64,000 nt of DNA from Nocardia wallacei (GCF_029869545.1 NZ_JARWQD010000320.1:1-64000), one strand, 5' to 3'; shown: positions 50,453 to 59,374, numbered from the stretch's first letter. Numbers and translations: made by a program. The notes: generated by a model not told the origin, from the letters alone.

Positions 50453-51597
50453 CATCCAGTGCGGTAGCGGTTCCCGAAAGCGACTCTGGCGCAGGCCGAT
50501 CGGTGGCGCAGCGGTTGACACTGCAGCGGCTCACCAAGACCTATTCCGCGCGTGGGCGCGAGAGCTTCCGAGCCGTCAAGGGCATCGACCTCGATATCGA
50601 ACCCGGGGAACTGGTCGCCCTGCTCGGGCCCTCCGGGTGCGGGAAGACGACCACGCTGCGGATGATCGCCGGGCTCGAGACGGTGACCGGCGGCGAGATC
50701 CGCATCGGCGATCGCACCATCACCCATCTGCCCGCCGGAAAACGCGGTGTCGGTGTGGGATTCGAGAGTTATGCGCTGTATCCGCCGCTGTCGATCCGGG
50801 AGAATCTCGCCTACGGGCTGAAGGCTCGCAAGGTCGCCGGGGCCGATCGCCTGGTCGCCGAGATCGCGCGGCGGCTGGAACTGGAGGGCCTGCTCGACCT
50901 GCGCCCGGCGGGGTTGTCCAGCGGGCAGAAGCAGCGCGTGGCGCTGGCCCGGGCGCTGGTCCGCAACCCACCGGTGCTGCTGCTGGACGAACCGCTGTCA
51001 CACCTGGACGCGTCGGCGCGCCAGCGAGTACGGCGCGAATTGAAGGTGCTACAGCGCGAATTCGGCTACACCACCATCGTCGTCACCCACGATCAGGTGG
51101 AGGCGCTGAGCCTGGCCGACCGGCTCGCGGTGATGGACGGCGGGATCATCCAGCAGTTCGGCACGCCCGACGAGGTATTCGACGATCCGGCCAATCTCTT
51201 CGTCGCCGGATTCGTCGGGGAGCCGCAGATCAACATCGTCGACGGTGTGATCGAGCAGGGTGCTGCCGGGGCGGCGGTCCGGATCGGCAGTGCCGCACTG
51301 CCTGTGGCGGCGACTTCGGTCTCCGGCGGGCAGCGGGTGCGGGCCGGGATCCGGCCACAGGACGCGCGGCTCGGGGCCGGATCGGCCGGGAGTGGCGAAT
51401 TGTCCTGCACCGTACGCTATTTCGAGCATCTGATGGAGTTCGGCCGGACCGCCGTGGAGGTGCCCGGCGTGGAGGAGCCGGTGCTGGTGGAGACACCGGC
51501 CCACGAGCGCTACGAGCCGTCGCGGCCGGTGGCGTTGTCCGCGCCGCCCGAGCGCGTCTACCTGTTCGATCCGGAATCCGGAAACCGACTGCGATAG
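50449..51597 (+). CDS. ABC transporter ATPase (MalK type), second of two
   Basis: A 382-residue protein; GTG at 50449 overlaps the first ATPase stop by four bases. Walker A GPSGCGKTTTLRMIAGLE, signature LSSGQKQRVALARAL, Walker B VLLLDEPLSHLDASARQR, switch histidine IVVTHDQVEAL, then a TOBE-type C-terminus. Both ATPases have the aromatic VGFESYALYP-type Q-loop region (FESYALYP), where MalK has FQ; here the usual Q is replaced by E in both. They likely act as a pair on the two permeases. Confidence 0.9.
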   Translation: MTSSAVAVPESDSGAGRSVAQRLTLQRLTKTYSARGRESFRAVKGIDLDIEPGELVALLGPSGCGKTTTLRMIAGLETVTGGEIRIGDRTITHLPAGKRGVGVGFESYALYPPLSIRENLAYGLKARKVAGADRLVAEIARRLELEGLLDLRPAGLSSGQKQRVALARALVRNPPVLLLDEPLSHLDASARQRVRRELKVLQREFGYTTIVVTHDQVEALSLADRLAVMDGGIIQQFGTPDEVFDDPANLFVAGFVGEPQINIVDGVIEQGAAGAAVRIGSAALPVAATSVSGGQRVRAGIRPQDARLGAGSAGSGELSCTVRYFEHLMEFGRTAVEVPGVEEPVLVETPAHERYEPSRPVALSAPPERVYLFDPESGNRLR

Positions 51598-51607
51598 AGG
51601 ACATCTC

Positions 51608-53707
51608 ATGACGTGGCTGTACAACGATCCGGCGGCGTTCACCGAGGACATGCTGACCGGATTCCTCGACGCCAACGCCGGATACGTCACGGGCGTGCCC
51701 GGTGGTGTCGTGCGCTCGGCGCCGCCGCGGGCCGGGAAGGTCGCGGTGATCGTGGGCGGTGGCTCGGGGCACTACCCGGCGTTCTGCGGGGTGGTGGGTC
51801 CCGGATTCGCCGACGGAGCCGTGGTCGGGAACATCTTCACCTCACCCTCGGCGGCGGACGCGGCCTCGGTCGCCCGCGCCGCACACGCTGGCGCGGGCGT
51901 TCTGCTCACCACCGGGAACTACGCGGGGGATGTGATGAACTTCGGCCTCGCGGTCGAACAACTGGCGGCCGAGGGCATCGCGGCGCGATACTTCGCGGTC
52001 ACCGACGACATCGCCAGCGCGCCCGCCGGTGAGGAGAGCCGCAGGCGCGGAATCGCCGGTGATTTCACGGTTTTCAAATGCGCGAGCGCGGCGGCCGAGG
52101 AGGGCTACGACCTCGACGGCGTGGCACGGGTGGCGGCGCTGGCCAACGACCACACCCGCACCCTCGGCGTCGCCTTCGACGGGTGCACGCTGCCCGGAGC
52201 GGGGGCGCCGCTGTTCACCGTCGAGGCGGGCACCATGGGCCTCGGGCTCGGTATCCACGGGGAGCCGGGGGTGGCCTCGCACGAGCTGCCGACCGCCGCA
52301 GAGCTGGGTGAACTGCTCGTATCGGGGGTGCTGCGGGAACGGCCGACCAACGCCGGAACGCGAATCGCGGTGATACTCAACGGACTCGGTCGCACGAAGT
52401 ACGAGGAGCTGTTCGTCGTGTGGGGCACGGTCGCGCCGCTGCTGCGCGCCGCGGGCTACACCGTCGTCCGCCCCGAGGTGGGGGAGCTGGTGACCAGCCT
52501 CGACATGGCCGGATGCTCGCTCACCGTCATGTGGCTCGACGACGAGCTGGAGCGGCTGTGGACCGCCCCCGCCGACACCCCGGCCTTCCGGCGGGGGAGC
52601 CTGGGGGACAGGCAACGGGGTTCCGGCCGAACGGATGCCGAATTGTCGGGGCCGTCCGGGTCGACCGGCGGTCATACAGGCGCCGAAACGACCAACGCGG
52701 TGCGCGTCGACGGGGCGAGTGCCGGAGCGATCGTCGGCACCGGGCGGGAGCGCGGTGCGGTCGCGGCAGGTGCACGACAGGCGACCGCAGCCGGTAATTC
52801 GGTTGCGGCACAGCATGGTACGCGGGGCGTCGGTACCGAGGGATCCGCGGGCGCGGTGATCGTGGCCGAGGATGCGCGGGAATGTGGTGCCGCCATCGCC
52901 CGGGCGCTGCGTGTCGTCGCGGCGGAAATGGTTGTGGCAGAGGAGGAGCTGGGCCGCATCGACGCGGTGGCGGGCGATGGTGACCATGGGCGCGGGATGG
53001 TCCGTGGCACGTCGGCCGCGAGTGCCGCGGCCGATGCGGCGGTGGCGCGGGGCGCGGGACCGCAGGGCGTGCTGCGGGCCGCCGGGGAAGCCTGGGCCGC
53101 GCAGGCCGGTGGCACCTCCGGAGTGCTCTGGGGCGCGGCCCTGGTGGCGCTGGGTGACCGGCTCGGCGATACCGGGACCCCCACCGCCGCGGACATCGTT
53201 GCGGCACTGCGCGCGGCGTGCGACGCCCTCGTTCGCCTCGGCAAGGCGCAACCCGGCGACAAGACCATGCTCGACGCCCTGCTGCCGTTCCTCGAGGCCC
53301 TGGAACGCGGCGAAAGCTGGCACGCCGCAGCGAATGTCGCGCAAGAGGCGGCGCACGCCACCGCCTCCCTGCGGCCCCGAATCGGCCGCGCCCGCCCCTT
53401 GGCCGAACGCAGCCTCGGAAGCCCCGACGCGGGCGCGGTCTCCCTGTCCCTGTGCATACGGAGGGCCCTCGACGCCTTCGAATCCGATCCATCCGAAAGC
53501 GGCGCGGCGCGGCCGTCTGCCACCGAACCCGGTGCGACGCACGCCGATAACGCCGAGCCCCGTACGGCCCGGGCGGGTGCTGCCGAGGCGGGCGCGGACG
53601 AAACCGCAACGGCGGTAGCCGAAGCCGCCGCGGAATCTCGTGCCGCGGCGGTTGACGTGACCGGAACCGCTGTCGAATCCCGTGCCGCGGAAGGGGTGCG
53701 CCGATGA
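51608..53707 (+). CDS. derK: DAK-family ketose kinase, D-/L-erythrulose kinase-like
   Basis: A 699-residue protein. The DhaK domain (1-330) has GGGSGHYPAFCG (about 50-61), GNIFTSPSA, GNYAGDVMNFG and the substrate-binding His217 in GLGLGIHGEPG. The DhaL domain (about 420-620) has the Mg/ATP aspartates in AVAGDGDHGRGM. A low-complexity linker of about 90 residues joins them, and an Ala/Glu-rich tail of about 80 residues ends the protein, both unusual. In Mycobacterium smegmatis the D-erythrulose kinase is of this family and lies next to an RpiB-type isomerase, as here. The gene name is by analogy. Confidence 0.78.
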   Translation: MTWLYNDPAAFTEDMLTGFLDANAGYVTGVPGGVVRSAPPRAGKVAVIVGGGSGHYPAFCGVVGPGFADGAVVGNIFTSPSAADAASVARAAHAGAGVLLTTGNYAGDVMNFGLAVEQLAAEGIAARYFAVTDDIASAPAGEESRRRGIAGDFTVFKCASAAAEEGYDLDGVARVAALANDHTRTLGVAFDGCTLPGAGAPLFTVEAGTMGLGLGIHGEPGVASHELPTAAELGELLVSGVLRERPTNAGTRIAVILNGLGRTKYEELFVVWGTVAPLLRAAGYTVVRPEVGELVTSLDMAGCSLTVMWLDDELERLWTAPADTPAFRRGSLGDRQRGSGRTDAELSGPSGSTGGHTGAETTNAVRVDGASAGAIVGTGRERGAVAAGARQATAAGNSVAAQHGTRGVGTEGSAGAVIVAEDARECGAAIARALRVVAAEMVVAEEELGRIDAVAGDGDHGRGMVRGTSAASAAADAAVARGAGPQGVLRAAGEAWAAQAGGTSGVLWGAALVALGDRLGDTGTPTAADIVAALRAACDALVRLGKAQPGDKTMLDALLPFLEALERGESWHAAANVAQEAAHATASLRPRIGRARPLAERSLGSPDAGAVSLSLCIRRALDAFESDPSESGAARPSATEPGATHADNAEPRTARAGAAEAGADETATAVAEAAAESRAAAVDVTGTAVESRAAEGVRR

Positions 53708-54165
53708 GCGGAGGATTGCGAATCGTTGTCGGTTGCGACGACGCCGGTCTCGATTACAAGACGGCGATCAAGGCCGATCTGGAGGCCGACGGGCGGGTTG
53801 CGGAAGTGTTGGACGTCGGCGTCGACGACGGTGAGCACACCGCGTATCCGCACGTGGCGGTGACCGCGGCCCGGATGGTCGCCGAGGGCCGGGCCGACCG
53901 CGCGCTGCTGGTCTGCGGCACCGGGCTCGGCGTCGCCATCAGCGCGAACAAGGTCCCGGGCATTCGCGCCGTCACCGCCCACGACAGCTTCTCGGTGGAG
54001 CGATCGGTGCTCAGCAACAACGCCCAGGTGCTGTGTTTCGGCCAGCGTGTCGTCGGCCTGGAACTGGCCCGCCGCCTCGCCAAGGAATGGCTCGGCTACC
54101 GCTTCGACCCCGAATCGGCCTCGGCCGCGAAGGTCGCCGCCATCGGGAGGTACGAGGACGGCTGA
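53704..54165 (+). CDS. derI: RpiB/LacAB-family isomerase, D-erythrulose-4-phosphate isomerase-like
   Basis: A 153-residue protein overlapping the kinase by four bases. RIVVGCDDAGLDYKTAIKAD, a catalytic Cys71 in LLVCGTGLGVAISANKVPGI, and TAHDSFSVERSVLSNNAQVL are the RpiB family core. In the Mycobacterium smegmatis pathway this family member converts D-erythrulose 4-phosphate to D-erythrose 4-phosphate, feeding the pentose phosphate pathway. It closes the operon that begins at 44796. Substrate by analogy. Confidence 0.8.
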   Translation: MSGGLRIVVGCDDAGLDYKTAIKADLEADGRVAEVLDVGVDDGEHTAYPHVAVTAARMVAEGRADRALLVCGTGLGVAISANKVPGIRAVTAHDSFSVERSVLSNNAQVLCFGQRVVGLELARRLAKEWLGYRFDPESASAAKVAAIGRYEDG

Positions 54166-54182
54166 GCGGTAGGCTCGGCGGG

Positions 54183-54869
54183 ATGACGGTTGCCGAGGAC
54201 TTTCTCCTGCTCGCCTACAACGACACCGGCAGGTCGCGCGTGGACGGCACCAAGCTGAAGGCGGCGCTGGCGGGGGCGGCCATCCTGGAGCTGACCCTCG
54301 ACGGGGCGCTGCGCCTGGCCGAAGCGGGCGAGCCGAACCAGAAGAAGGGCCGTCTGGTCGCCACCGGCGTGACACCGGCGGACCCGCGGCTGGCCGAACT
54401 CGTCGCGGTGGCCGACGGCCGCAAGCCCAAGGACGCCGTCGGCAAGGTCGCCGGATTCAGCGCCTGGCGCAGCCGGTCCCGGGACCTGCGCGAGGCGCTG
54501 CTGCGCGACCTCGTCGACGCCGGACAGGTCGGCGAGTCGCCGACGAAGGTGCTGGGCCTGTTCCCGCTGACGCTGTGGAAGCCGAATCCCGCGGGCGCGC
54601 AGGGGCGTATCCGCGAACGGGTCCGGTCGGCCGTCGTCGAGGGCGCCGAACCCGACGACCGCACGGCGGCATTGGTGTCGATCCTGCACGCCGTCGACCT
54701 GCTCCCGAAACTGTTCCCGGACACCGACAAGCGCGCCGTGAAGCGCCGCGGCAAGACGATCAGCGAAGGCAACTGGGGCGGCGCGGCCGTCCGCAAAGCG
54801 GTCCAGGAGGTGCAGGCCGTCACCGTCGCCGTAATCACCACCACCGTAGCCACCTCCGGCGGCAGCTGA
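54183..54869 (+). CDS. GPP34 (GOLPH3/Vps74-like) family protein
   Basis: A 228-residue protein. TVAEDFLLLAYNDTGRSRVD, LKAALAGAAILELTLDGALRL, then KVLGLFPLTLWKP and the C-terminal ALVSILHAVDLLPKLFP with EGNWGGAAVRKAV are the actinobacterial GPP34 pattern. The eukaryotic relatives bind phosphoinositides; the bacterial role is unknown. It is 17 bases after the isomerase on the same strand but is not obviously part of the tetritol pathway. A strong hairpin spans its stop. Confidence 0.88.
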   Translation: MTVAEDFLLLAYNDTGRSRVDGTKLKAALAGAAILELTLDGALRLAEAGEPNQKKGRLVATGVTPADPRLAELVAVADGRKPKDAVGKVAGFSAWRSRSRDLREALLRDLVDAGQVGESPTKVLGLFPLTLWKPNPAGAQGRIRERVRSAVVEGAEPDDRTAALVSILHAVDLLPKLFPDTDKRAVKRRGKTISEGNWGGAAVRKAVQEVQAVTVAVITTTVATSGGS

Positions 54870-54880
54870 CGCCGGAGGTG
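54851..54880. terminator. bidirectional hairpin terminator
   Basis: CACCTCCGGCG (54851-54861), eight-base loop holding the GPP34 stop codon, CGCCGGAGGTG (54870-54880): a perfect 11-bp stem. It separates the convergent GPP34 and quinone-oxidoreductase genes. Confidence 0.7.
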
Positions 54881-54890
54881 ACCGAGTCGG

Positions 54891-55808
54891 TCAAGGCTGG
54901 AGCACGTAGCGACCGCGCGTTCCACCCTCGGACATGGCCCGATGGGCGACCGCGGCCTGGGCCAACGGCATGACGGCATGCACTCGAGTCGGCAACCGGC
55001 CGGATGCGGCGCGGATCAGCAACTGCCCCAATCGAGGACCGTCCGACTGGACCATCAACACGTTCACGGTGATCCCGCGCTCGGCCGCGGGCACCATATT
55101 CGGCCGGACGCCGACGAAGACTCCGCCGTCACGGACGAGGGACAAGCCCCACACCTGTCGTGGCGTGGTGTCGACGAGCGCGTCCCAGCTCGGCTCGGCC
55201 GCCGTGACGAAGTCGGCGCCGAGACCGCGGACGAACTCCTCGTCCGCGGGCCGGGCCAGACCGGTCACCCGCCAGCCGCGGTCGGGTGCGAGCGAGACCA
55301 CGTTGGCCCCGATCGCACCGGCAGCACCGGTCACCAGCAATCGGTTGCCGTCGGCGGGCGCGTCGCCGAGCAGATCGACGATCTGCGCCGCACTGCAGCC
55401 GGCGAGCGGCACGGTCGAGGCCGCGACCAGATCGAGCCCGTCGGGCACCACGGCGATATCGGCCGCGGGCACGACGAGTTGTTCGGCGTAGGTGCCGAAG
55501 TCGCGGTCGAAGCCGAGGACGACACCGGCAACCCGCGTTCCGACGACCAGGTCCACGCCCGGACCGGTGGCGCGCACGGTGCCGGCGAAGTCCCAGCCCA
55601 GACCCGTGTGCGAGGGCTGGTTGATCATGCCCAGCTCATGGAAGAAGCCGCTCACCACACCGAGATCGGTGGGGTTGACCGGCGCGGCCGCGACCGCGAC
55701 GCAGACCTCGCCGGGGCCGGGCTCGGTGTGGGGGATGTCGACGATCTCGATCGAGTCGGGTCCGCCCGGTGTGCGGACGACGGCCGCCCGGAACGTGGGG
55801 GTGCTCAT
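54891..55808 (-). CDS. zinc-less quinone oxidoreductase-like MDR dehydrogenase
   Basis: A 305-residue protein, MSTPTFRAAVVRTPGGPDSI start. Medium-chain reductase layout: N-terminal GroES-like domain (GEVCVAVAAAPVNPTDLGV, WDFAGTVRATGPGVD), Rossmann motif VTGAAGAIGANVVSLA (about 162-177), and closing LAQAAVAHRAMSEGGTRGRYVL. No zinc-cysteine cluster, so it belongs with NADPH:quinone/crotonyl-type reductases. The promoter has three 11-bp-spaced TCCAAR boxes, indicating control by the adjacent SARP regulator. Confidence 0.85.
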   Translation of the reverse strand: MSTPTFRAAVVRTPGGPDSIEIVDIPHTEPGPGEVCVAVAAAPVNPTDLGVVSGFFHELGMINQPSHTGLGWDFAGTVRATGPGVDLVVGTRVAGVVLGFDRDFGTYAEQLVVPAADIAVVPDGLDLVAASTVPLAGCSAAQIVDLLGDAPADGNRLLVTGAAGAIGANVVSLAPDRGWRVTGLARPADEEFVRGLGADFVTAAEPSWDALVDTTPRQVWGLSLVRDGGVFVGVRPNMVPAAERGITVNVLMVQSDGPRLGQLLIRAASGRLPTRVHAVMPLAQAAVAHRAMSEGGTRGRYVLQP

Positions 55809-55843
55809 GTTCGGCTCCTGTATCAGGTCGGTTCTGATGAGCT

Positions 55844-55889
55844 CGAGACTGTTCCCCGGTGTTTGGAAGGCGCTTGGAGCCGACTTGGA
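55844..55889 (-). promoter_or_regulatory. SARP-type box: three TCCAAR direct repeats, left copy
   Basis: Minus strand: TCCAAG (55889-55884), TCCAAG (55878-55873), TCCAAA (55867-55862), with starts exactly 11 bases apart. CAGTCTCG begins ten bases after the last repeat (55851-55844), and the gene start is 43 bases beyond at 55808. Direct repeats at 11-bp spacing just upstream of a -10 are the classical SARP binding pattern. Confidence 0.75.
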
Positions 55890-55922
55890 GCACGTGCGAT
55901 GCGCGATGACCCGATCCGGCAT

Positions 55923-58900
55923 TCACAGTTGCCGTGGTGGCGAAATACGGCCGCCCAGAACACGATCGGCGCGTTCTCGGGCCTCCGCGGACCAGACGGG
56001 GGCGTTCCACCGATCGGCAATGTCGGCGGCCCGGGCGAAGTGCGCGGCCGCCGCCTCGGTGCGGCCCAGGAGGTGGGAGAGTTCGCCGAGCGTGTGCGCG
56101 ACCGGGCGCAGGGCCAGCGACAGGCTCTCCGCGCCCGCCGGGGGGCCGTCGCGGTGCGGGAGCAGGTCGGTGTAGATCTCCTCGGCCGCCTCGCGGTCGC
56201 TCGAGGCGACGACCACCATCGCGCGCAGGCTCGTCAGGAAGGTGAAGAAGAAGTCGGGCCGGATCGGGCTCGGTGCGGTGCGGGCCCGGCGGGCCTCGTC
56301 GCTGCGTCCGGCGGCGTGGAGGGCGAGCGCGAGCAGGTCGGCGACCATAGGGCCGAGGGTCGCGTGGAGGGCGCGCACGTCGTCCAGGTGGTCGCCGAGC
56401 GTACCGGCGTTGACCCAGGTCGCCGCCAGCGCGAGGCGGAGAAAGCCCGCGGCGTGCACCGATCCCGCGTGTCCCATGCGTTCGGTGGCCTCGGCGTAGC
56501 GGCGCTCGGCCTCGGCGAACCGTCCCTCGATGAGCACCAGCGTGGCCAGCGCGATTTCCGCGGCGCCGATCGCCTCCGGCATCCGGTAGGCGCGGGCGAG
56601 ATCGAGCGCCTCGCAGGCCACGCGGTGCACGGTCGTCGGATCATTGTCCGCGGCGGCGTTCGCGGCCTGGCTGAGCAGCCCTGTCACGCGGTAGACGGGC
56701 AGGTCGTGCGCGATGCCGATCTCCACCAGCTCGCGGGAGTACTCCTCCCGCCCGGATTCACGCGCGAGGACCAGCAGCGCCGCAGCCCGGAAATGGGGAT
56801 CGATGGCGAGGTCGAGCGCTTCCCGCGCCGCCGCCATGACCGTCGGATCGCCCTCGCCCACCAACTCGTGGGCGTAGGCGACAAGCAGGTGGGCCCGCAC
56901 GTCGGGGTCCAGGTCGGTGCGCTCGAGCAAATGGACGAGGCGGTCGACGATGGGCTGATCCACCGTGCCGTACTTGCGGGCCTGCCAGGGGGTGGGCTCG
57001 GTCCAGGCGGTGAACGCGGCGATCATCAGATCCTCGCGCCCGGTCGATTCGGCGTACTCCACGGCCCGCTCGCGCGTGTCCCTGGCCGCGGCGAAGACCC
57101 CCGCCCTGACCTGCGCGCGCAGCAGCCTGCCGAGCAGGCCGACGCGCTCGTCCGGTTCGGTGGCGTTGGCGACGGCGTCGGCGAGCAGCGCGGCCGCCAC
57201 GTCGTGGGCATAGCGCGCCTCCGCCAGTTCGGCGGCCCGCACACAGTAGCCGACGGCCTTCGGCGATCCTGCTCGCGCGTAGTGATGGGCGAGGGTGGTG
57301 ACATCGCCCGCGGTGTCTTCCAGGGCCGCGGCGATCCGGGCGTGCATCCGGGTGGTCCGCACCCGGCTGACGTCGGTCACCAGCGTGTCTCTGACCAGCG
57401 CGTGAACGAATCGGACGCGCCCGGGCCCGGGCTCGTCGAGCAATCCGGCGATGACGCCCGCGTCCAGCGCGTCCAGCACGCCGTCCTCGTCGGTGTCGGC
57501 GGCCCGGACGAGTACGTCCACCGAGCTCTCCTGGCCGGCCACCGCCGCCAGCCGCAGGACGGACACGGCGCTCTCCGGGAGCCGGGCGAGCCTGCGCCGC
57601 AGCACATCCCGGACACCGTCGGGGACCTCGGAGAGCGCGACCAATGCGCCCTCTCCGCTGAGCAGTCGCGCACTCTCCCGCACGTAGAAGGGGTTGCCGC
57701 CGGTCCGTGCGGCGATGCCGGCCACGGTCGTATCGTCGGCCGCGCACTCGCCGCGCACCAGCTCGGCGACGGCGTCGACCGGCAGCCCGGGCAGGTCCAG
57801 CCGCAGCGGCGCGAGGCGGGCGAGAGAGCCGAGGGTGTCGGTGAGCCGCTCGCTCTCGTCCGCGCGGTACGCCGCGACGATCAGGATCGGGGCCCGCACA
57901 CCGACGCAGGCGCCGAGCAGTTCCAGTGTCGTGCCGTCCGCCCGGTGCAGATCATCGAGCATCATCACGATCGGCCGCTGAGCGGCTGCCGCGGTGAGCC
58001 AGTTCCACAGGGCCAGGCGCAGCCGGAATCGTCCGGTCGCCGGGTCGCCGCCACAATCGCCGGATTCGCAGAGCAGCGGCGCCAGATCGGCGGCCCGCTC
58101 GCCCGGCGGGCAACTCGCCGCCACGACCTGTAAGGCCTCGACCCACGCCCACGCGGGCGGCGCGCCGTCCAGCTCGGGACAGCGCCCGGCGGCCACGAGC
58201 CACCCGTCCTGTTCGAGCCGCGCACCGAGGTGCTCCAGCAGTGTCGACTTGCCGAGCCCGGCCTCCCCGATGACAAGCGCGACCCGCACCCCGTCGGCGA
58301 CGGCCTCCCCGGCGGCCACCATCAGCGCCGCGAGCTCGCCCGCCCTGCCCACGAACGCGCGGGGCGGAGTGTTCGGCGGTTCGGTGGCCCGGAGGTGCGA
58401 CACTTCCGAGTCCGATAGCGCGCCAGGCGGTTCCGCGACGGTCTGCGTCGTGGTGGTGTGTGCTGGTTCCACGGGGGGCAGCGGAACGGCGGCGCGGAGG
58501 ATGTCTGTGCGCTGGGCGAGGATCGCGTCCTCCAAGTCCACTAGGCTGGGGCCCGGGTCGAGCCCCAGCTCGTCGGCAAAGGTGGCGCGGGCGCGGCGGA
58601 GTGCGACCAGGGAGTCGGCTTGTCGGCCGCTGCCCCACAACGCGAGTGCGAGCAGGCGCCACCCTTCCTCGCGCAGCGGCTCATCACGGGTGAGGCCCTC
58701 GGCCTCGGGGACCACCGCGCCGGGGTCGCCGAGGCGCAGTCCCGCCGCGATGCGCAGTTCGCGGGCGAGCACCCGCAATTCGTCGAGCCGCGCGATTTCG
58801 GCGGCCGCCCACGGCTCGTCGGAGAACTCGGCGAACGCCGGTCCCCGCCACAGCGCCAGCGCCGCACCCAGTCGGGCGCGGACGGCGCCGGGATCGGTGA

Positions 58901-59252
58901 GCGAATGCGCCTCATCGAGCAGCTGCTCGAACTGCCACGCGTCCACCGCTTCCGACGGCAGCCGCAGTGCGTAGCCGGGTGATGCGCTGACCAGCAGCCG
59001 GGCCGGGGTGCGCGGGGCGCGACCGGGTTCCAGCAGCCGACGCAGGTTGGACACGTAGGCCTGCAACGACGCGACAGCGCGGCCGGGCGGTTCACCCCGC
59101 CACAGGTCATCGATCAGCCGATCGACCGATACGACCCGACCGCGAGAAGCCACGAGCAGGGCCAGCACCCCGCGCTGCCGCGGGCCTCCGAGCGGAACGG
59201 GCTCGCCGCCGTTCTCAGCCGCGAACGAACCCAAAACCCGGACCATCACCAT
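55923..59252 (-). CDS. SARP/AfsR-type regulator: OmpR-like HTH, BTAD, NTPase and TPR-like C-terminus
   Basis: A 1109-residue protein. Residues 1-95 form the OmpR-like winged helix (PLGGPRQRGVLALLVASRGR, SVDRLIDDLWRGEPP, LQAYVSNLRRLLEPG), and 97-250 the BTAD domain. A P-loop NTPase domain begins near 310, with GEAGLGKSTLLEHLG at about 327-341 and Walker B VMMLDDLH. The C-terminal half (about 600-1109) is helical and TPR-like. It resembles AfsR-class regulators, with ATP binding thought to gate DNA binding. It sits between two genes that both carry SARP-type direct repeats, so it is the probable activator of both. ATG 59252 or 59246. Confidence 0.88.
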   Translation of the reverse strand: MVMVRVLGSFAAENGGEPVPLGGPRQRGVLALLVASRGRVVSVDRLIDDLWRGEPPGRAVASLQAYVSNLRRLLEPGRAPRTPARLLVSASPGYALRLPSEAVDAWQFEQLLDEAHSLTDPGAVRARLGAALALWRGPAFAEFSDEPWAAAEIARLDELRVLARELRIAAGLRLGDPGAVVPEAEGLTRDEPLREEGWRLLALALWGSGRQADSLVALRRARATFADELGLDPGPSLVDLEDAILAQRTDILRAAVPLPPVEPAHTTTTQTVAEPPGALSDSEVSHLRATEPPNTPPRAFVGRAGELAALMVAAGEAVADGVRVALVIGEAGLGKSTLLEHLGARLEQDGWLVAAGRCPELDGAPPAWAWVEALQVVAASCPPGERAADLAPLLCESGDCGGDPATGRFRLRLALWNWLTAAAAQRPIVMMLDDLHRADGTTLELLGACVGVRAPILIVAAYRADESERLTDTLGSLARLAPLRLDLPGLPVDAVAELVRGECAADDTTVAGIAARTGGNPFYVRESARLLSGEGALVALSEVPDGVRDVLRRRLARLPESAVSVLRLAAVAGQESSVDVLVRAADTDEDGVLDALDAGVIAGLLDEPGPGRVRFVHALVRDTLVTDVSRVRTTRMHARIAAALEDTAGDVTTLAHHYARAGSPKAVGYCVRAAELAEARYAHDVAAALLADAVANATEPDERVGLLGRLLRAQVRAGVFAAARDTRERAVEYAESTGREDLMIAAFTAWTEPTPWQARKYGTVDQPIVDRLVHLLERTDLDPDVRAHLLVAYAHELVGEGDPTVMAAAREALDLAIDPHFRAAALLVLARESGREEYSRELVEIGIAHDLPVYRVTGLLSQAANAAADNDPTTVHRVACEALDLARAYRMPEAIGAAEIALATLVLIEGRFAEAERRYAEATERMGHAGSVHAAGFLRLALAATWVNAGTLGDHLDDVRALHATLGPMVADLLALALHAAGRSDEARRARTAPSPIRPDFFFTFLTSLRAMVVVASSDREAAEEIYTDLLPHRDGPPAGAESLSLALRPVAHTLGELSHLLGRTEAAAAHFARAADIADRWNAPVWSAEARERADRVLGGRISPPRQL

Positions 59253-59291
59253 GACTCGGCCGATCGTACGCGCGCGGGCCGCGATCGGTGT

Positions 59292-59337
59292 TCCAAGCCG
59301 CCTCCAAACGCTCTCCAAGACCCCGAGCGCAGCCTCG
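59292..59337 (+). promoter_or_regulatory. SARP-type box: three TCCAAR direct repeats, right copy
   Basis: Plus strand: TCCAAG (59292-59297), TCCAAA (59303-59308), TCCAAG (59314-59319), starts 11 bases apart. CAGCCTCG begins ten bases after the last repeat (59330-59337); the hemerythrin start is 45 bases from the CAG. The geometry matches the left copy at 55844-55889. Confidence 0.75.
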
Positions 59338-59374
59338 GTGCGTCGAACGTATGAAACCCGAAGGGACACAGCAG

